From: Nitrososphaerota archaeon | Lineage (GTDB): Archaea > Thermoproteota > Nitrososphaeria > Nitrososphaerales > Nitrosopumilaceae | Assembly (NCBI GenBank): GCA_016872015.1 | Contig: VHBK01000006.1 | Location: forward strand, 1 to 50,865 | Direction of reading: 5' to 3' | Length of the DNA: 50,865 bases | Shown here: one piece after another, positions 25,260-32,596 of the stretch | Numbering within the stretch: the stretch's first letter is position 1 | Layout of the letters: each line of letters begins with the position of its first letter | Position numbers and translations under genes: made by a program | The notes under the pieces: model-generated | The model's input: the letters and a program-made list of their open reading frames with translations, nothing else | What the model was told of the DNA's origin: nothing | Databases searched by the model: none

Positions 25260-26067
25260 GCTTGCTCATCTGTCTTAGGCCGCGCTTTTTGAGTCTGACA
25301 AATACTGCGCGCTTGGGGTATTTTTTGATCACAATTGGCTCTTCAAATCCCGCTGTCTTGATTACCTGTGCGTCCATTACAATATTGGTGTCATGAGAGC
25401 AAATCACTTCAATTTTTTCATCAGGTACAACAATTGATGGCAGCAATCTTAGGACCGGCGCCACAGGTGTAATAATCAAAATGTCAAGGCTCTCATGCAG
25501 TACAGGCCCGCCAAGTGAAAAAGAATGTCCAGTAGAGCCACTTGGAGTTGAGATCATGACTCCGTCCATTTTGTGCTTGACAATGTCGTTTTGGAACTTG
25601 ATCTCAAATTCCGCAGTTTTTGTCATGTTTTGTCGGTTGATATAAATCTCATTTAGGGCTGGAGGAAACTCTTCTCCCCCCGCAGATGCGACAACTCGGG
25701 TTCTTTTGTCAAACCAAATCTTGTTTGACTTCATATCGGAAATCGCTGTGTCTATTTTATCCAGTGTTATTTCTGATAAGATTCCTCTGTTTCCACCTAC
25801 ATTTATTGTCAAAAGTGGCACTTCATTTGCAAGACTTCTAAATGCGCGAAGTGTGGTGCCGTCCCCGCCCATTGTAACTACTAGGTCTAGCTTTTTGTCG
25901 TTGAGGTCTTCGACTGATTCTACCTTTTTTGCACCATCTACCGTTACTGGAGCTATAGTAAAGACTTCGGCCTTGCTTGAGATGAATTTCTTTGCTACCT
26001 TTTTTGCGGCATTTTCTGACTCCTCAGAGCCAAATTTGGACACTATTCCTACACGATTAAGCTTCAA
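25249..26067 (-). CDS. nadK: NAD kinase
   Basis: Phosphorylates NAD (and perhaps NADH) to NADP. 272 residues from TTG 26067 (MKLNRVGIVSKFG). GGDGTTLRAF (about 67) is the nucleotide-binding signature, followed by NVGGNRGILSE, LNEIYINRQ and TPSGSTGHSFSLGGP. The frame is open 105 nt further upstream, but TTTTTTAAAC (minus strand, 26089-26098) lies 22-31 nt before this TTG and the added residues are unlike the family. Probably cotranscribed with nob1. Confidence 0.92.
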   Translation of the reverse strand: MKLNRVGIVSKFGSEESENAAKKVAKKFISSKAEVFTIAPVTVDGAKKVESVEDLNDKKLDLVVTMGGDGTTLRAFRSLANEVPLLTINVGGNRGILSEITLDKIDTAISDMKSNKIWFDKRTRVVASAGGEEFPPALNEIYINRQNMTKTAEFEIKFQNDIVKHKMDGVMISTPSGSTGHSFSLGGPVLHESLDILIITPVAPVLRLLPSIVVPDEKIEVICSHDTNIVMDAQVIKTAGFEEPIVIKKYPKRAVFVRLKKRGLRQMSKLGV

Positions 26068-26088
26068 CCCTTTGTTTTTGCATTGTTT

Positions 26089-26098
26089 GTTTAAAAAA
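26089..26098 (-). promoter_or_regulatory. TATA box of nadK-nob1
   Basis: TTTTTTAAAC on the minus strand, 22-31 nt before TTG 26067. It is in the divergent interval with the rhodanese gene, whose own TATA-like element (AATTAATTATG, 26126-26136) points the other way. Confidence 0.5.
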
Positions 26099-26157
26099 TG
26101 TAGTTTTTTGATATGATGGAAAAAATTAATTATGCATGCGATGGCGTACAATTGAAA

Positions 26158-27003
26158 ATGACTTATGCACATCCCGAAGTCCTAGTTGATACGGAATTTG
26201 TGTCAAAAAACCCACCAAACGCCAACCTGAAGCTGGTAGAAGTTGACTATGATCCTGAGAATGGTTACAGAAAAGGCCACATTGCGGGCGCAACTCTGAT
26301 TTGGTGGAAGCGTGACATCAACGATCCAATAACACGAGATATCGTAGATAAAAAACAATTTGAAGCGTTAATGTCCAAAAACGGAATCAATCCAGAAAGC
26401 GAGGTAATTTTGTATGGTGACTTTAACAACTGGTTTGCGGCATTTGCGTTTTGGGTTTTCAAGTACTACGGCCACAAAAATGTCAAAATTATGAATGGTG
26501 GCCGCAAAAAATGGGAGCTAGAAAAAAAACAATACACGACTGATGAACCACAAGTTTCTCCAACTAACTATGTTGCGCAACCACCAGATGAGGGATTACG
26601 CGCATATCTCTTTGATGTGAGACGTGCATTAAACAGAAATGAAATTGGCCTAGTTGATGTAAGATCTCCAAAAGAATTCACTGGCGAAATTACTGCGCCA
26701 CCAGAATATCCAATGGAGCATGCACAAAGAGGAGGACACGTACCAGGTGCACAAAACATTCCGTGGGCTACTGCAGTAAATGATGCGGATGGCACATTCA
26801 AAACAGTAGATGAGCTAAAGCAAAATTATACTCCAAAGGGAATCACACCAGACAAGGAAATCATTTGCTATTGCAGAATTGGCGAACGATCCTCACACTC
26901 TTGGTTTGTCCTAAAGTATCTGCTTGGATATCCACAGGTTCGAAACTATGATGGTTCTTGGACTGAATGGGGCAACATGATAGGCAACCCAGTAGAAAAA
27001 TAA
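26158..27003 (+). CDS. Thiosulfate sulfurtransferase (SseA-type rhodanese)
   Basis: 281 residues from ATG 26158 (MTYAHPEVLVDTEFVSKN). The two rhodanese domains are the typical tandem form: N-terminal inactive domain (VEVDYDPENGYRKGHIAGA), C-terminal domain with LVDVRSPKEFTGE and the catalytic loop CYCRIGERSSHSW (Cys of CRIGERS). It transfers sulfur from thiosulfate or 3-mercaptopyruvate to a thiol acceptor. The frame is open to 26113, but the added residues overlap the likely promoter. The next gene starts inside its stop codon (TAATG), so the two are coupled. Confidence 0.9.
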   Translation: MTYAHPEVLVDTEFVSKNPPNANLKLVEVDYDPENGYRKGHIAGATLIWWKRDINDPITRDIVDKKQFEALMSKNGINPESEVILYGDFNNWFAAFAFWVFKYYGHKNVKIMNGGRKKWELEKKQYTTDEPQVSPTNYVAQPPDEGLRAYLFDVRRALNRNEIGLVDVRSPKEFTGEITAPPEYPMEHAQRGGHVPGAQNIPWATAVNDADGTFKTVDELKQNYTPKGITPDKEIICYCRIGERSSHSWFVLKYLLGYPQVRNYDGSWTEWGNMIGNPVEK

Positions 27004-27314
27004 TGAGTCAAGAACTACCAATTCTAAAAAAAGGTGCATTTTACTATATTCGCGATGGTCTATCTGATATCATTTTAGAAGACAGAACAAAGCGGGGCTT
27101 GACAGTGCGCGAACAAACTCTAGATGATACATATCAAGTATTGGCAGACAAGGGCATGATTCATGACATGGATGGAATAGGACACTGGGTTCCGATAAGG
27201 TGGTATTACTCTAAAAAAGATCACGGTCTTGCCCAAGTTGTAGATCATGCTGAAAAAATGGAAAAAAAATACACCGAACTGCGGGAACTGACCTGTCCTG
27301 ACGACTCGGATTAA
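27003..27314 (+). CDS. Conserved small protein coupled to rhodanese, unknown function
   Basis: 103 residues, ATG 27003 sharing a base with the rhodanese stop. Sequence is soluble and rich in charged and aromatic residues (KKGAFYYIRDGLSDIILED, GIGHWVPIRWYYSKKDHGLA) with a C-terminal charged helix. The middle part could be a small winged-helix-like fold (TYQVLADKGMIHDM) but no family was recognised. The tight coupling with the sulfurtransferase suggests a joint role in sulfur handling, which is inference. Confidence 0.65.
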   Translation: MSQELPILKKGAFYYIRDGLSDIILEDRTKRGLTVREQTLDDTYQVLADKGMIHDMDGIGHWVPIRWYYSKKDHGLAQVVDHAEKMEKKYTELRELTCPDDSD

Positions 27315-27320
27315 ACAAGA

Positions 27321-27328
27321 TTTAAAAA
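27321..27328 (+). promoter_or_regulatory. TATA box of the first ferredoxin-domain gene
   Basis: TTTAAAAA lies 22-29 nt before the GTG at 27350, inside the near-palindrome GATTTAAAAATC (27319-27330). Spacing fits a leaderless transcript. Confidence 0.55.
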
Positions 27329-27349
27329 TCATTTCAGCTGAATAATTCT

Positions 27350-28303
27350 GTGTCACTCTTACTAAAAGATCGAGTCTACACAATGGAATCTCCTACAGCA
27401 AAAAGAGGAGTTTATCCATTACATGGATACAAGCTAGGCCTTTACAGAATGCCAATCAAGCTTGAAGATCCGCTTGAGATAAAGTCAATCTTTGATGGAC
27501 TAAAAAAGACTTTTGCCATGGACATGTATGCAGATAGAATTTTTGCGACCTATAACTGGACTGAAGAGAATCTACCCGATCCTGATGCAAAAGGTTATGA
27601 AAAAATTGGTCTTTCAGTGACAGTCGAGATAGTAACCGGTGAAGTAGTAGATTTAATTTATCAGATTTTCCCAATTGAGAAATTTGGTGACAAGGAATGG
27701 ATAAAGGACTATCGCAAAAAGGCCGACTATTATGCAAAAATGATAATTGACAGCATTTTGCGAAATACAATTCTGGCAGACAAGTTGATTGAATATTATG
27801 TAAAGACTGAAAAACTAGAGCAAGACGACGCCATAGTAAAACTAGAACAATTAACTCCATTTGCAAAAATCATTCCTGATGCCAAGCCAAAGCCCAAGCC
27901 AGAAGTGGAGATACAGGCAGCAGGTCCTGTAGTCGCAGCCACGCTTGATGGTCCAAAACAAGGCCCGATTGATGTTGAATACAAGGCACACATGGTTGCA
28001 ACTACTGCATTTACCGTACCATCCAACAAAAATATCATCAAGACCTGGGGTCGTGCAGGAACTGACAACAAAAACATGGGTGTTTGGGGAGAATTCGTCT
28101 CAGTTGATTATGATATCTGCGTAGCTGACGGCGCATGCATAGACGCATGCCCTGTTTCTGTATACGAGTGGTTTGATACCCCTGGAAATGTGGCATCCGA
28201 GAAAAAACCACTAATGGCGAGAGAGCCAGACTGTATCTTTTGCCTGGCATGTGAGGGAGTATGTCCTCCACAAGCAATCAAAATCTTCCAGAGAAAATCC
28301 TAG
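27350..28303 (+). CDS. Seven-Cys dicluster ferredoxin-domain protein, copy 1
   Basis: 317 residues from GTG 27350. Residues 1-205 form a domain of unknown function (MSLLLKDRVYTMESPTAKRG...). Residues about 215-317 are a ferredoxin of the Sulfolobus zinc-ferredoxin lineage, with C257-V-A-D260-G-A-C263-I-D-A-C267-P and C295-x2-C298-x2-C301-x3-C305-P. Seven Cys plus Asp-260 predict one [3Fe-4S] and one [4Fe-4S] cluster. A close paralogue lies at 31608, with a ferredoxin/flavin reductase gene beside it. A Pro/Lys-rich linker (KPKPKPE) joins the domains. Likely an electron carrier; the role of the N-terminal domain is unknown. Confidence 0.85.
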   Translation: MSLLLKDRVYTMESPTAKRGVYPLHGYKLGLYRMPIKLEDPLEIKSIFDGLKKTFAMDMYADRIFATYNWTEENLPDPDAKGYEKIGLSVTVEIVTGEVVDLIYQIFPIEKFGDKEWIKDYRKKADYYAKMIIDSILRNTILADKLIEYYVKTEKLEQDDAIVKLEQLTPFAKIIPDAKPKPKPEVEIQAAGPVVAATLDGPKQGPIDVEYKAHMVATTAFTVPSNKNIIKTWGRAGTDNKNMGVWGEFVSVDYDICVADGACIDACPVSVYEWFDTPGNVASEKKPLMAREPDCIFCLACEGVCPPQAIKIFQRKS

Positions 28304-28329
28304 ATCTGTTTATTCCGGCCTGTAAAAAC

Positions 28330-28340
28330 TTAAATTTTAA
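28330..28340 (+). promoter_or_regulatory. TATA box of the coiled-coil gene
   Basis: TTAAATTTTAA lies 20-30 nt before the TTG at 28360, in the short gap after the ferredoxin gene, so the coiled-coil gene and hemA probably have their own transcript. Confidence 0.5.
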
Positions 28341-28359
28341 CATCGACTGACAGGTTTTG

Positions 28360-29025
28360 TTGTCTGAAACTCAAGATGCGCCAAAAGAAAAACAAGGAAC
28401 TGGCGCTACAGGTCTAGTTCAAGCAGCAACAGATCAAGTAGAGTTGACAGCAACAAAACTTGCCGCAGCAAAAGCAATTTTGGAAGCTGCAGAAAAAGAA
28501 CACGAATCGGCAATGGATGCATTGGCAAAGGCAGCAGCTGAGGCCGAAAAAGAATATGCCGCAATCGCAAAGGCATCATCGAAGGCATCCGAGGCGGCAA
28601 AACCACTGACAAACAAAAGAAACGAAGAGAGAATTTTCAGAAGAGAAATGGGCGAGCCAGAATTTTTCCGCTCTAAAAAAGACATTTTGCCAAAGAGGAC
28701 TGTTCTTAGCGAAGAAGAACAGGAGGAAGTATCGCGCAAAGTTGAAGAATTCCCAGTTGATGCTACTCCGCAATACAAGCCATTACACATTCTCAGCCCA
28801 GAATACATGGGTACTTCTAACTATGAATCTGCAATATCTGATCTTGTAACAGCAACAAAACAAAGACTAGCCAATCTACAAAATGATTCTTCTGCAGGAG
28901 TAGAAGAAATTGCGCGCGCAGAAAAAGACTTGGATTATCTTGATTCTCTGTACGAGAGTTATTACTATAGCATGAATGTTTTCCGTACTGCACAAAAAGG
29001 AAGGGCAAAAATAGAGCACAAGTGA
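28360..29025 (+). CDS. Ala/Glu-rich coiled-coil protein, unknown function
   Basis: 221 residues from TTG 28360 (MSETQDAPKEKQ); another TTG directly before is possible. Residues about 25-95 are almost all Ala, Glu, Lys and Asp with heptad spacing, a long coiled coil. The second half (PVDATPQYKPLHILSPEYMGT, then a helical hairpin with KQRLANLQND) is less repetitive and ends in a basic tail. No signal peptide. It ends 6 nt before hemA, so it may be cotranscribed. No family recognised. Confidence 0.65.
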   Translation: MSETQDAPKEKQGTGATGLVQAATDQVELTATKLAAAKAILEAAEKEHESAMDALAKAAAEAEKEYAAIAKASSKASEAAKPLTNKRNEERIFRREMGEPEFFRSKKDILPKRTVLSEEEQEEVSRKVEEFPVDATPQYKPLHILSPEYMGTSNYESAISDLVTATKQRLANLQNDSSAGVEEIARAEKDLDYLDSLYESYYYSMNVFRTAQKGRAKIEHK

Positions 29026-29031
29026 TTTTTG

Positions 29032-30270
29032 ATGACAGAGAATTCCTTTAACATAATTAATGTGCGTGTTACTTTTCACAATTTACCACTACATAGTCTA
29101 TCTAAATTCTCATTCAAGGATCTAGCAGCCGCGTCTGAGGCATTCAAAAAAATTCCTGGCATTTCAGAATGTGTAATACTCCAAACACAAAGCCGAGTTG
29201 AAATTTTCACAGTCAATGAATTAGAAGCTGACTCGCCCGACTTGAGAACAGTAGAAGGAAAAAATCTAATCATAAATAAAATTCAAGAAGTATGGAAGTC
29301 GCTAGCCGAACTAGAACAATATGACATTGATCACTTTGACCAAATCCTTGAAGTTTATGTGAACAATGATGTCTATTTACACTTGTTAAGACTCGCATGT
29401 GGGCTAGAATCTGTAGTTGTAGGACACGAAACGGTGCTTGAAGAACTCAAGGCAACAATTCTTGGAGCAAAGCTGGCAATGACATCTGGAGTGATGCTTA
29501 ACAAACTCTTTGATACTGTAATCATGACCGCAACTCGCATTAGAAACGCAACCCAGATTAACAAATACGCCATGTCATGGGGAGAAATTGCCGTAAAAAT
29601 AGCAGAACAAAATGCAGGACTTGATGCCAAAAAGCAGATTCTGTTGATGGGCACAGGAGAGATTGCTGCAATGGTTGCCAAGATGCTAAACAAAAAGGGC
29701 TATCCATTTGATGTCTGTAGTCAAACAATTGAGCGTGCAACTGGATTCTCAAAATTGCTTGGAGGAAAGCCACGCGCATTCAAAGAAACACTAAAGGACT
29801 TTGGTAAATTCGACATTGTGTTTGTCGCAGCAACCGCTGACTATTTCGCATTGACCTATGATAATCTGAAAATGGCAATGGAAGGCAAAACCAAGGGTAC
29901 TATGATTTTGGACATTTCTGATCCAAGAATTGTGCATGATTCGGTGTCTGGCTTTCTTGGAACCAAACTGATGTTTCGAGACCAGATCACGGAAATGGAA
30001 GAGCGAAACATGAAGGCAAAGGACGAGACAATTGCGGCAGTAGAGAAAATAATCACAAAAGAAATCTCCGTAATTGCGGCAACAATGCGACTAATTGGCA
30101 AAGGCCCACACGTAACCGATGTGTTTGCAAGCGTAGATGCAATACGTAAAAAAGAACTGGAAAAAGCACTAGGCCTTCTTGGCGAGACTGATGAGAAAAA
30201 GATCCAAATTATCACTGATCTGACCAAATCCATCGTGGATGGTATATTGCCAAAACCTGCTGCAAAATAA
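29032..30270 (+). CDS. hemA: Glutamyl-tRNA reductase family protein lacking the catalytic cysteine
   Basis: The family reduces glutamyl-tRNA(Glu) with NADPH to glutamate 1-semialdehyde, the first committed step to tetrapyrroles (siroheme, heme, cobalamin). 412 residues from ATG 29032; the NADPH motif LLMGTGEIAAMVAKML and the C-terminal dimerisation domain are present. The usual active-site stretch T-C-N-R-x-E instead reads TQSRVE (29185-29202), with Gln at the Cys position, and the following GExQI-type motif reads GHETVLE. The nearest Cys is six residues earlier (ECVIL). Either another residue does the job or the protein has another function. Confidence 0.85.
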   Translation: MTENSFNIINVRVTFHNLPLHSLSKFSFKDLAAASEAFKKIPGISECVILQTQSRVEIFTVNELEADSPDLRTVEGKNLIINKIQEVWKSLAELEQYDIDHFDQILEVYVNNDVYLHLLRLACGLESVVVGHETVLEELKATILGAKLAMTSGVMLNKLFDTVIMTATRIRNATQINKYAMSWGEIAVKIAEQNAGLDAKKQILLMGTGEIAAMVAKMLNKKGYPFDVCSQTIERATGFSKLLGGKPRAFKETLKDFGKFDIVFVAATADYFALTYDNLKMAMEGKTKGTMILDISDPRIVHDSVSGFLGTKLMFRDQITEMEERNMKAKDETIAAVEKIITKEISVIAATMRLIGKGPHVTDVFASVDAIRKKELEKALGLLGETDEKKIQIITDLTKSIVDGILPKPAAK

Positions 30271-30364
30271 GAAATTCTAATTTTTGTATAATTGTAGCTT
30301 GTTTGATTCTGTCACTCAAAATCAGGAAATAGATAAATAAGATTTGTTTTTTATTTGGCCTGTG

Positions 30365-30526
30365 ATGAAACTAGTCTGTAGAGATTATGGTTTTGACTGT
30401 GAATTTGTATCTAGCGGCACTGATATCAAGCAAGTAATCGATGACTATGGCAAGCACTCTGCAGACGAGCATGGAATAGAATATTCCAAAGAAGCGCTAA
30501 TGCAGATCATTATAAGAAAAGGTTAG
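30365..30526 (+). CDS. DUF1059 small protein
   Basis: 53 residues from ATG 30365 (MKLVCRDYGFDCEF). The CRDYGFDC head and the GTDIKQVIDDYGKHSADEHG part are the DUF1059 pattern: a conserved small protein of archaea and bacteria with Cys-5 and Cys-12. Function unknown. The frame is open to TTG 30344, but AGATAAATAAG (30330-30340) about 27-35 nt before the ATG is a fitting TATA region, so I use the shorter form. Confidence 0.8.
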   Translation: MKLVCRDYGFDCEFVSSGTDIKQVIDDYGKHSADEHGIEYSKEALMQIIIRKG

Positions 30527-30550
30527 ATTTTCAAAAAATTACTTTACGCT

Positions 30551-31399
30551 CTATCCGTAGGATTCGTATTTTACTTCAAAACTATCGTCTTCGCGTTTGT
30601 CGTGATATGTTACAAAGCCTAATGGTTTTACAAATTCCATTACACCATCAATTGTTCCCTGCCAGCCACAGATGTAAATACTGGTATTGTCTTTGGTTAT
30701 TTTTTCGCCAACTAATTCCTCTAGAGGGGACTTGCCTCCGTCTTTGGCTCTAAGAAAATTCTCAACTCTACCCGTTGGACCTCTCCATGATCTGTTGAAC
30801 CATTCCTGTGGACGGCTAACTGCAGCGCGATACTTGAAATTCCACTTGTCCGCACCTCTATCGATGCTTTCGGTTTCTAGTTTTGTGAATAGCTCCCTGT
30901 AACTTAACTCATCAACATAACTTGCACCATGTAACACAACAATTTCACGTTTGTCGCCTGCCTCGTGGAGGTGTTTTGCAAAGCTCACAAATGGAGCAAT
31001 TCCTGTTCCTCCACCAATACAGACGATACGTCTTTCGTCTTTGCGACCGTCCGGGAGTTTTTCGTTTATTGTTAAAGCATTCCCGGTTGGGTTTCCTATG
31101 GTTACTTCGTCTCCTTCACTGGAATAGAACAATTGTGTAGTGACTCGCCCAGGAAGTGGCTTTCTTACCCATCGTATTACAAATTCGTAATAATCTCTGT
31201 TTTCAGGATTAGACGCAATGGAGTATGCTCTTCGAACGGTTTTGAAATCCTCATTTGCTACTGAAATTCCTAATGTGAGGAATTGGCCTGCCTTGTATGG
31301 CGGAATCTTGCCGTCCTCAGGAACAATGCGAAAAACTGCCAGATCCTCTTTTAAAAGATTGACATAAGATATTCTTGCCTTGTTTGACGCTGCGACCAA
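30551..31399 (-). CDS. Ferredoxin/flavodoxin-NADP reductase-type flavoprotein
   Basis: Moves electrons between NAD(P)H and ferredoxin through FAD. 282 residues from TTG 31399. FAD-binding beta-barrel with RRAYSIAS (RxYS motif, about 55-62), NAD(P) domain with CIGGGTGIAPFVSFAKHL (about 126-143) and the late YICGWQGTIDGVM segment; the chain ends in KYESYG. It is divergent from the second ferredoxin-domain gene, so a functional pair is likely. It carries no own Fe-S domain, hence a reductase and not an oxygenase component. Confidence 0.87.
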   Translation of the reverse strand: MVAASNKARISYVNLLKEDLAVFRIVPEDGKIPPYKAGQFLTLGISVANEDFKTVRRAYSIASNPENRDYYEFVIRWVRKPLPGRVTTQLFYSSEGDEVTIGNPTGNALTINEKLPDGRKDERRIVCIGGGTGIAPFVSFAKHLHEAGDKREIVVLHGASYVDELSYRELFTKLETESIDRGADKWNFKYRAAVSRPQEWFNRSWRGPTGRVENFLRAKDGGKSPLEELVGEKITKDNTSIYICGWQGTIDGVMEFVKPLGFVTYHDKREDDSFEVKYESYG

Positions 31400-31571
31400 C
31401 CTTGTTTAATCTGCTTACATCTGTTAAATATTTTATGATATGTGCACAAATCGCATTAATTTACTTAGCTTGGACAAATTGGCATCTACTGCGATCATTA
31501 TTGCGCTGGTTCACCCGTCATTGTTTTAATCATCAAAAATATTTTGAACATTTCACTCTAAATGAATAAGA

Positions 31572-31580
31572 CTTTTAAAG
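31572..31580 (+). promoter_or_regulatory. TATA box of the second ferredoxin-domain gene
   Basis: CTTTTAAAG lies 28-36 nt before ATG 31608. On the other strand AAATATTTAAC (about 31425-31435) is 26-36 nt before the reductase start 31399. The 208-nt interval is thus a divergent promoter region; nothing else was recognised in it. Confidence 0.5.
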
Positions 31581-31607
31581 ATAGGAAATCGGCTCAAAAA
31601 ATATCAA

Positions 31608-32564
31608 ATGTCACTCCTACTAAAAGACCGCGTCTACACGATGGAGTCTCCTACAGCAAAAAGGGGGGTGTATCCATTACATGGATTCAAGCTTGGCCTG
31701 TATCGTTTGCCAATTAAGCTAGAGGATCCCGCAGAAATGAAATCCATCACTGAGGGCCTCAAAAAGACATTTGCCATGGATACTTTTGCAGACAGAATCT
31801 TTGCTACCCATATTTGGAGTGAGGAAAACATGCCAAATCCAGAAGATAGGAAATACCAAAAAGTAGATCTCTCAATAACTGTAGAAATAGTAACTGGCGA
31901 AGTAGTCGATATTATCTATCAGATTTTCCCAATTGAAAAGTTCGGTGACCCGCAATGGGTAAAGGACTATCGCAAAAAGGCTGATTATTATGCAAAGATG
32001 ATAATCGATACCATACTGCGCAATACAATTTTGGCTGATAAAATGGTTGAAAGTCTCATCAAGACAGAAAAAATAGAACAAGAGGCAGCAATAAAACGAC
32101 TAGAGGAGCTAACACCACTCGCAAAAATAGTTCCAAACGCGAAGCCTATTCTAAAGCCGGAAATTTCAGAAGGCACACCAACTGCAGCAGCTCAAATAGA
32201 AGTCAGAGATGGCGCAAAACCCGGACCAATTGATGTTGAATACAAATCACACATGCAATCAAGTGCGCCGTACACAGTAACTGCAAACAGCAACATCATC
32301 AAGACTTGGGGACGACAGGGAATGGATAATGGCGTCATGGGTGTTTGGGGAGAATTCGTCTCAGTTGATTTTGATATTTGCATAGCTGATGGTGCATGCA
32401 TAGACGCATGCCCTGTCGGCGTATACGAATGGTTTAGCACCCCTGGAAATCCAGCATCGGAGAAAAAACCACTAATGGCACGAGAGCCAGACTGTATCTT
32501 TTGTCTGGCATGTGAGGGAGTATGTCCTCCACAAGCAATCAAAATCTTTCAGAGAAAATCCTAA
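31608..32564 (+). CDS. Seven-Cys dicluster ferredoxin-domain protein, copy 2
   Basis: 318 residues from ATG 31608, a close paralogue of the gene at 27350: the same N-terminal domain (MSLLLKDRVYTMESPTAKRG) and the same C-terminal ferredoxin with C258/D261/C264/C268 and C296/C299/C302/C306. The copies differ mainly in the linker (about 175-215, no KPKPKPE here) and in scattered substitutions. The last 90 nt are almost identical at DNA level. It lies next to the flavoprotein reductase gene, which may reduce or oxidise it. Confidence 0.85.
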   Translation: MSLLLKDRVYTMESPTAKRGVYPLHGFKLGLYRLPIKLEDPAEMKSITEGLKKTFAMDTFADRIFATHIWSEENMPNPEDRKYQKVDLSITVEIVTGEVVDIIYQIFPIEKFGDPQWVKDYRKKADYYAKMIIDTILRNTILADKMVESLIKTEKIEQEAAIKRLEELTPLAKIVPNAKPILKPEISEGTPTAAAQIEVRDGAKPGPIDVEYKSHMQSSAPYTVTANSNIIKTWGRQGMDNGVMGVWGEFVSVDFDICIADGACIDACPVGVYEWFSTPGNPASEKKPLMAREPDCIFCLACEGVCPPQAIKIFQRKS

Positions 32565-32596
32565 GTTGTAAATACTCTGCTCTGGGTTGACTTGTA

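Noticed and set aside
26068-26172. N-terminal extension of NAD kinase
   Set aside because: It covers the promoter region and adds 35 residues unlike the family's N-terminus.
31435-31569. 44-codon frame (MICAQIALIYLAWTN...) in the reductase/ferredoxin promoter region
   Set aside because: It has a hydrophobic N-terminal half, but no convincing promoter spacing and it fills a divergent promoter interval; not enough support.
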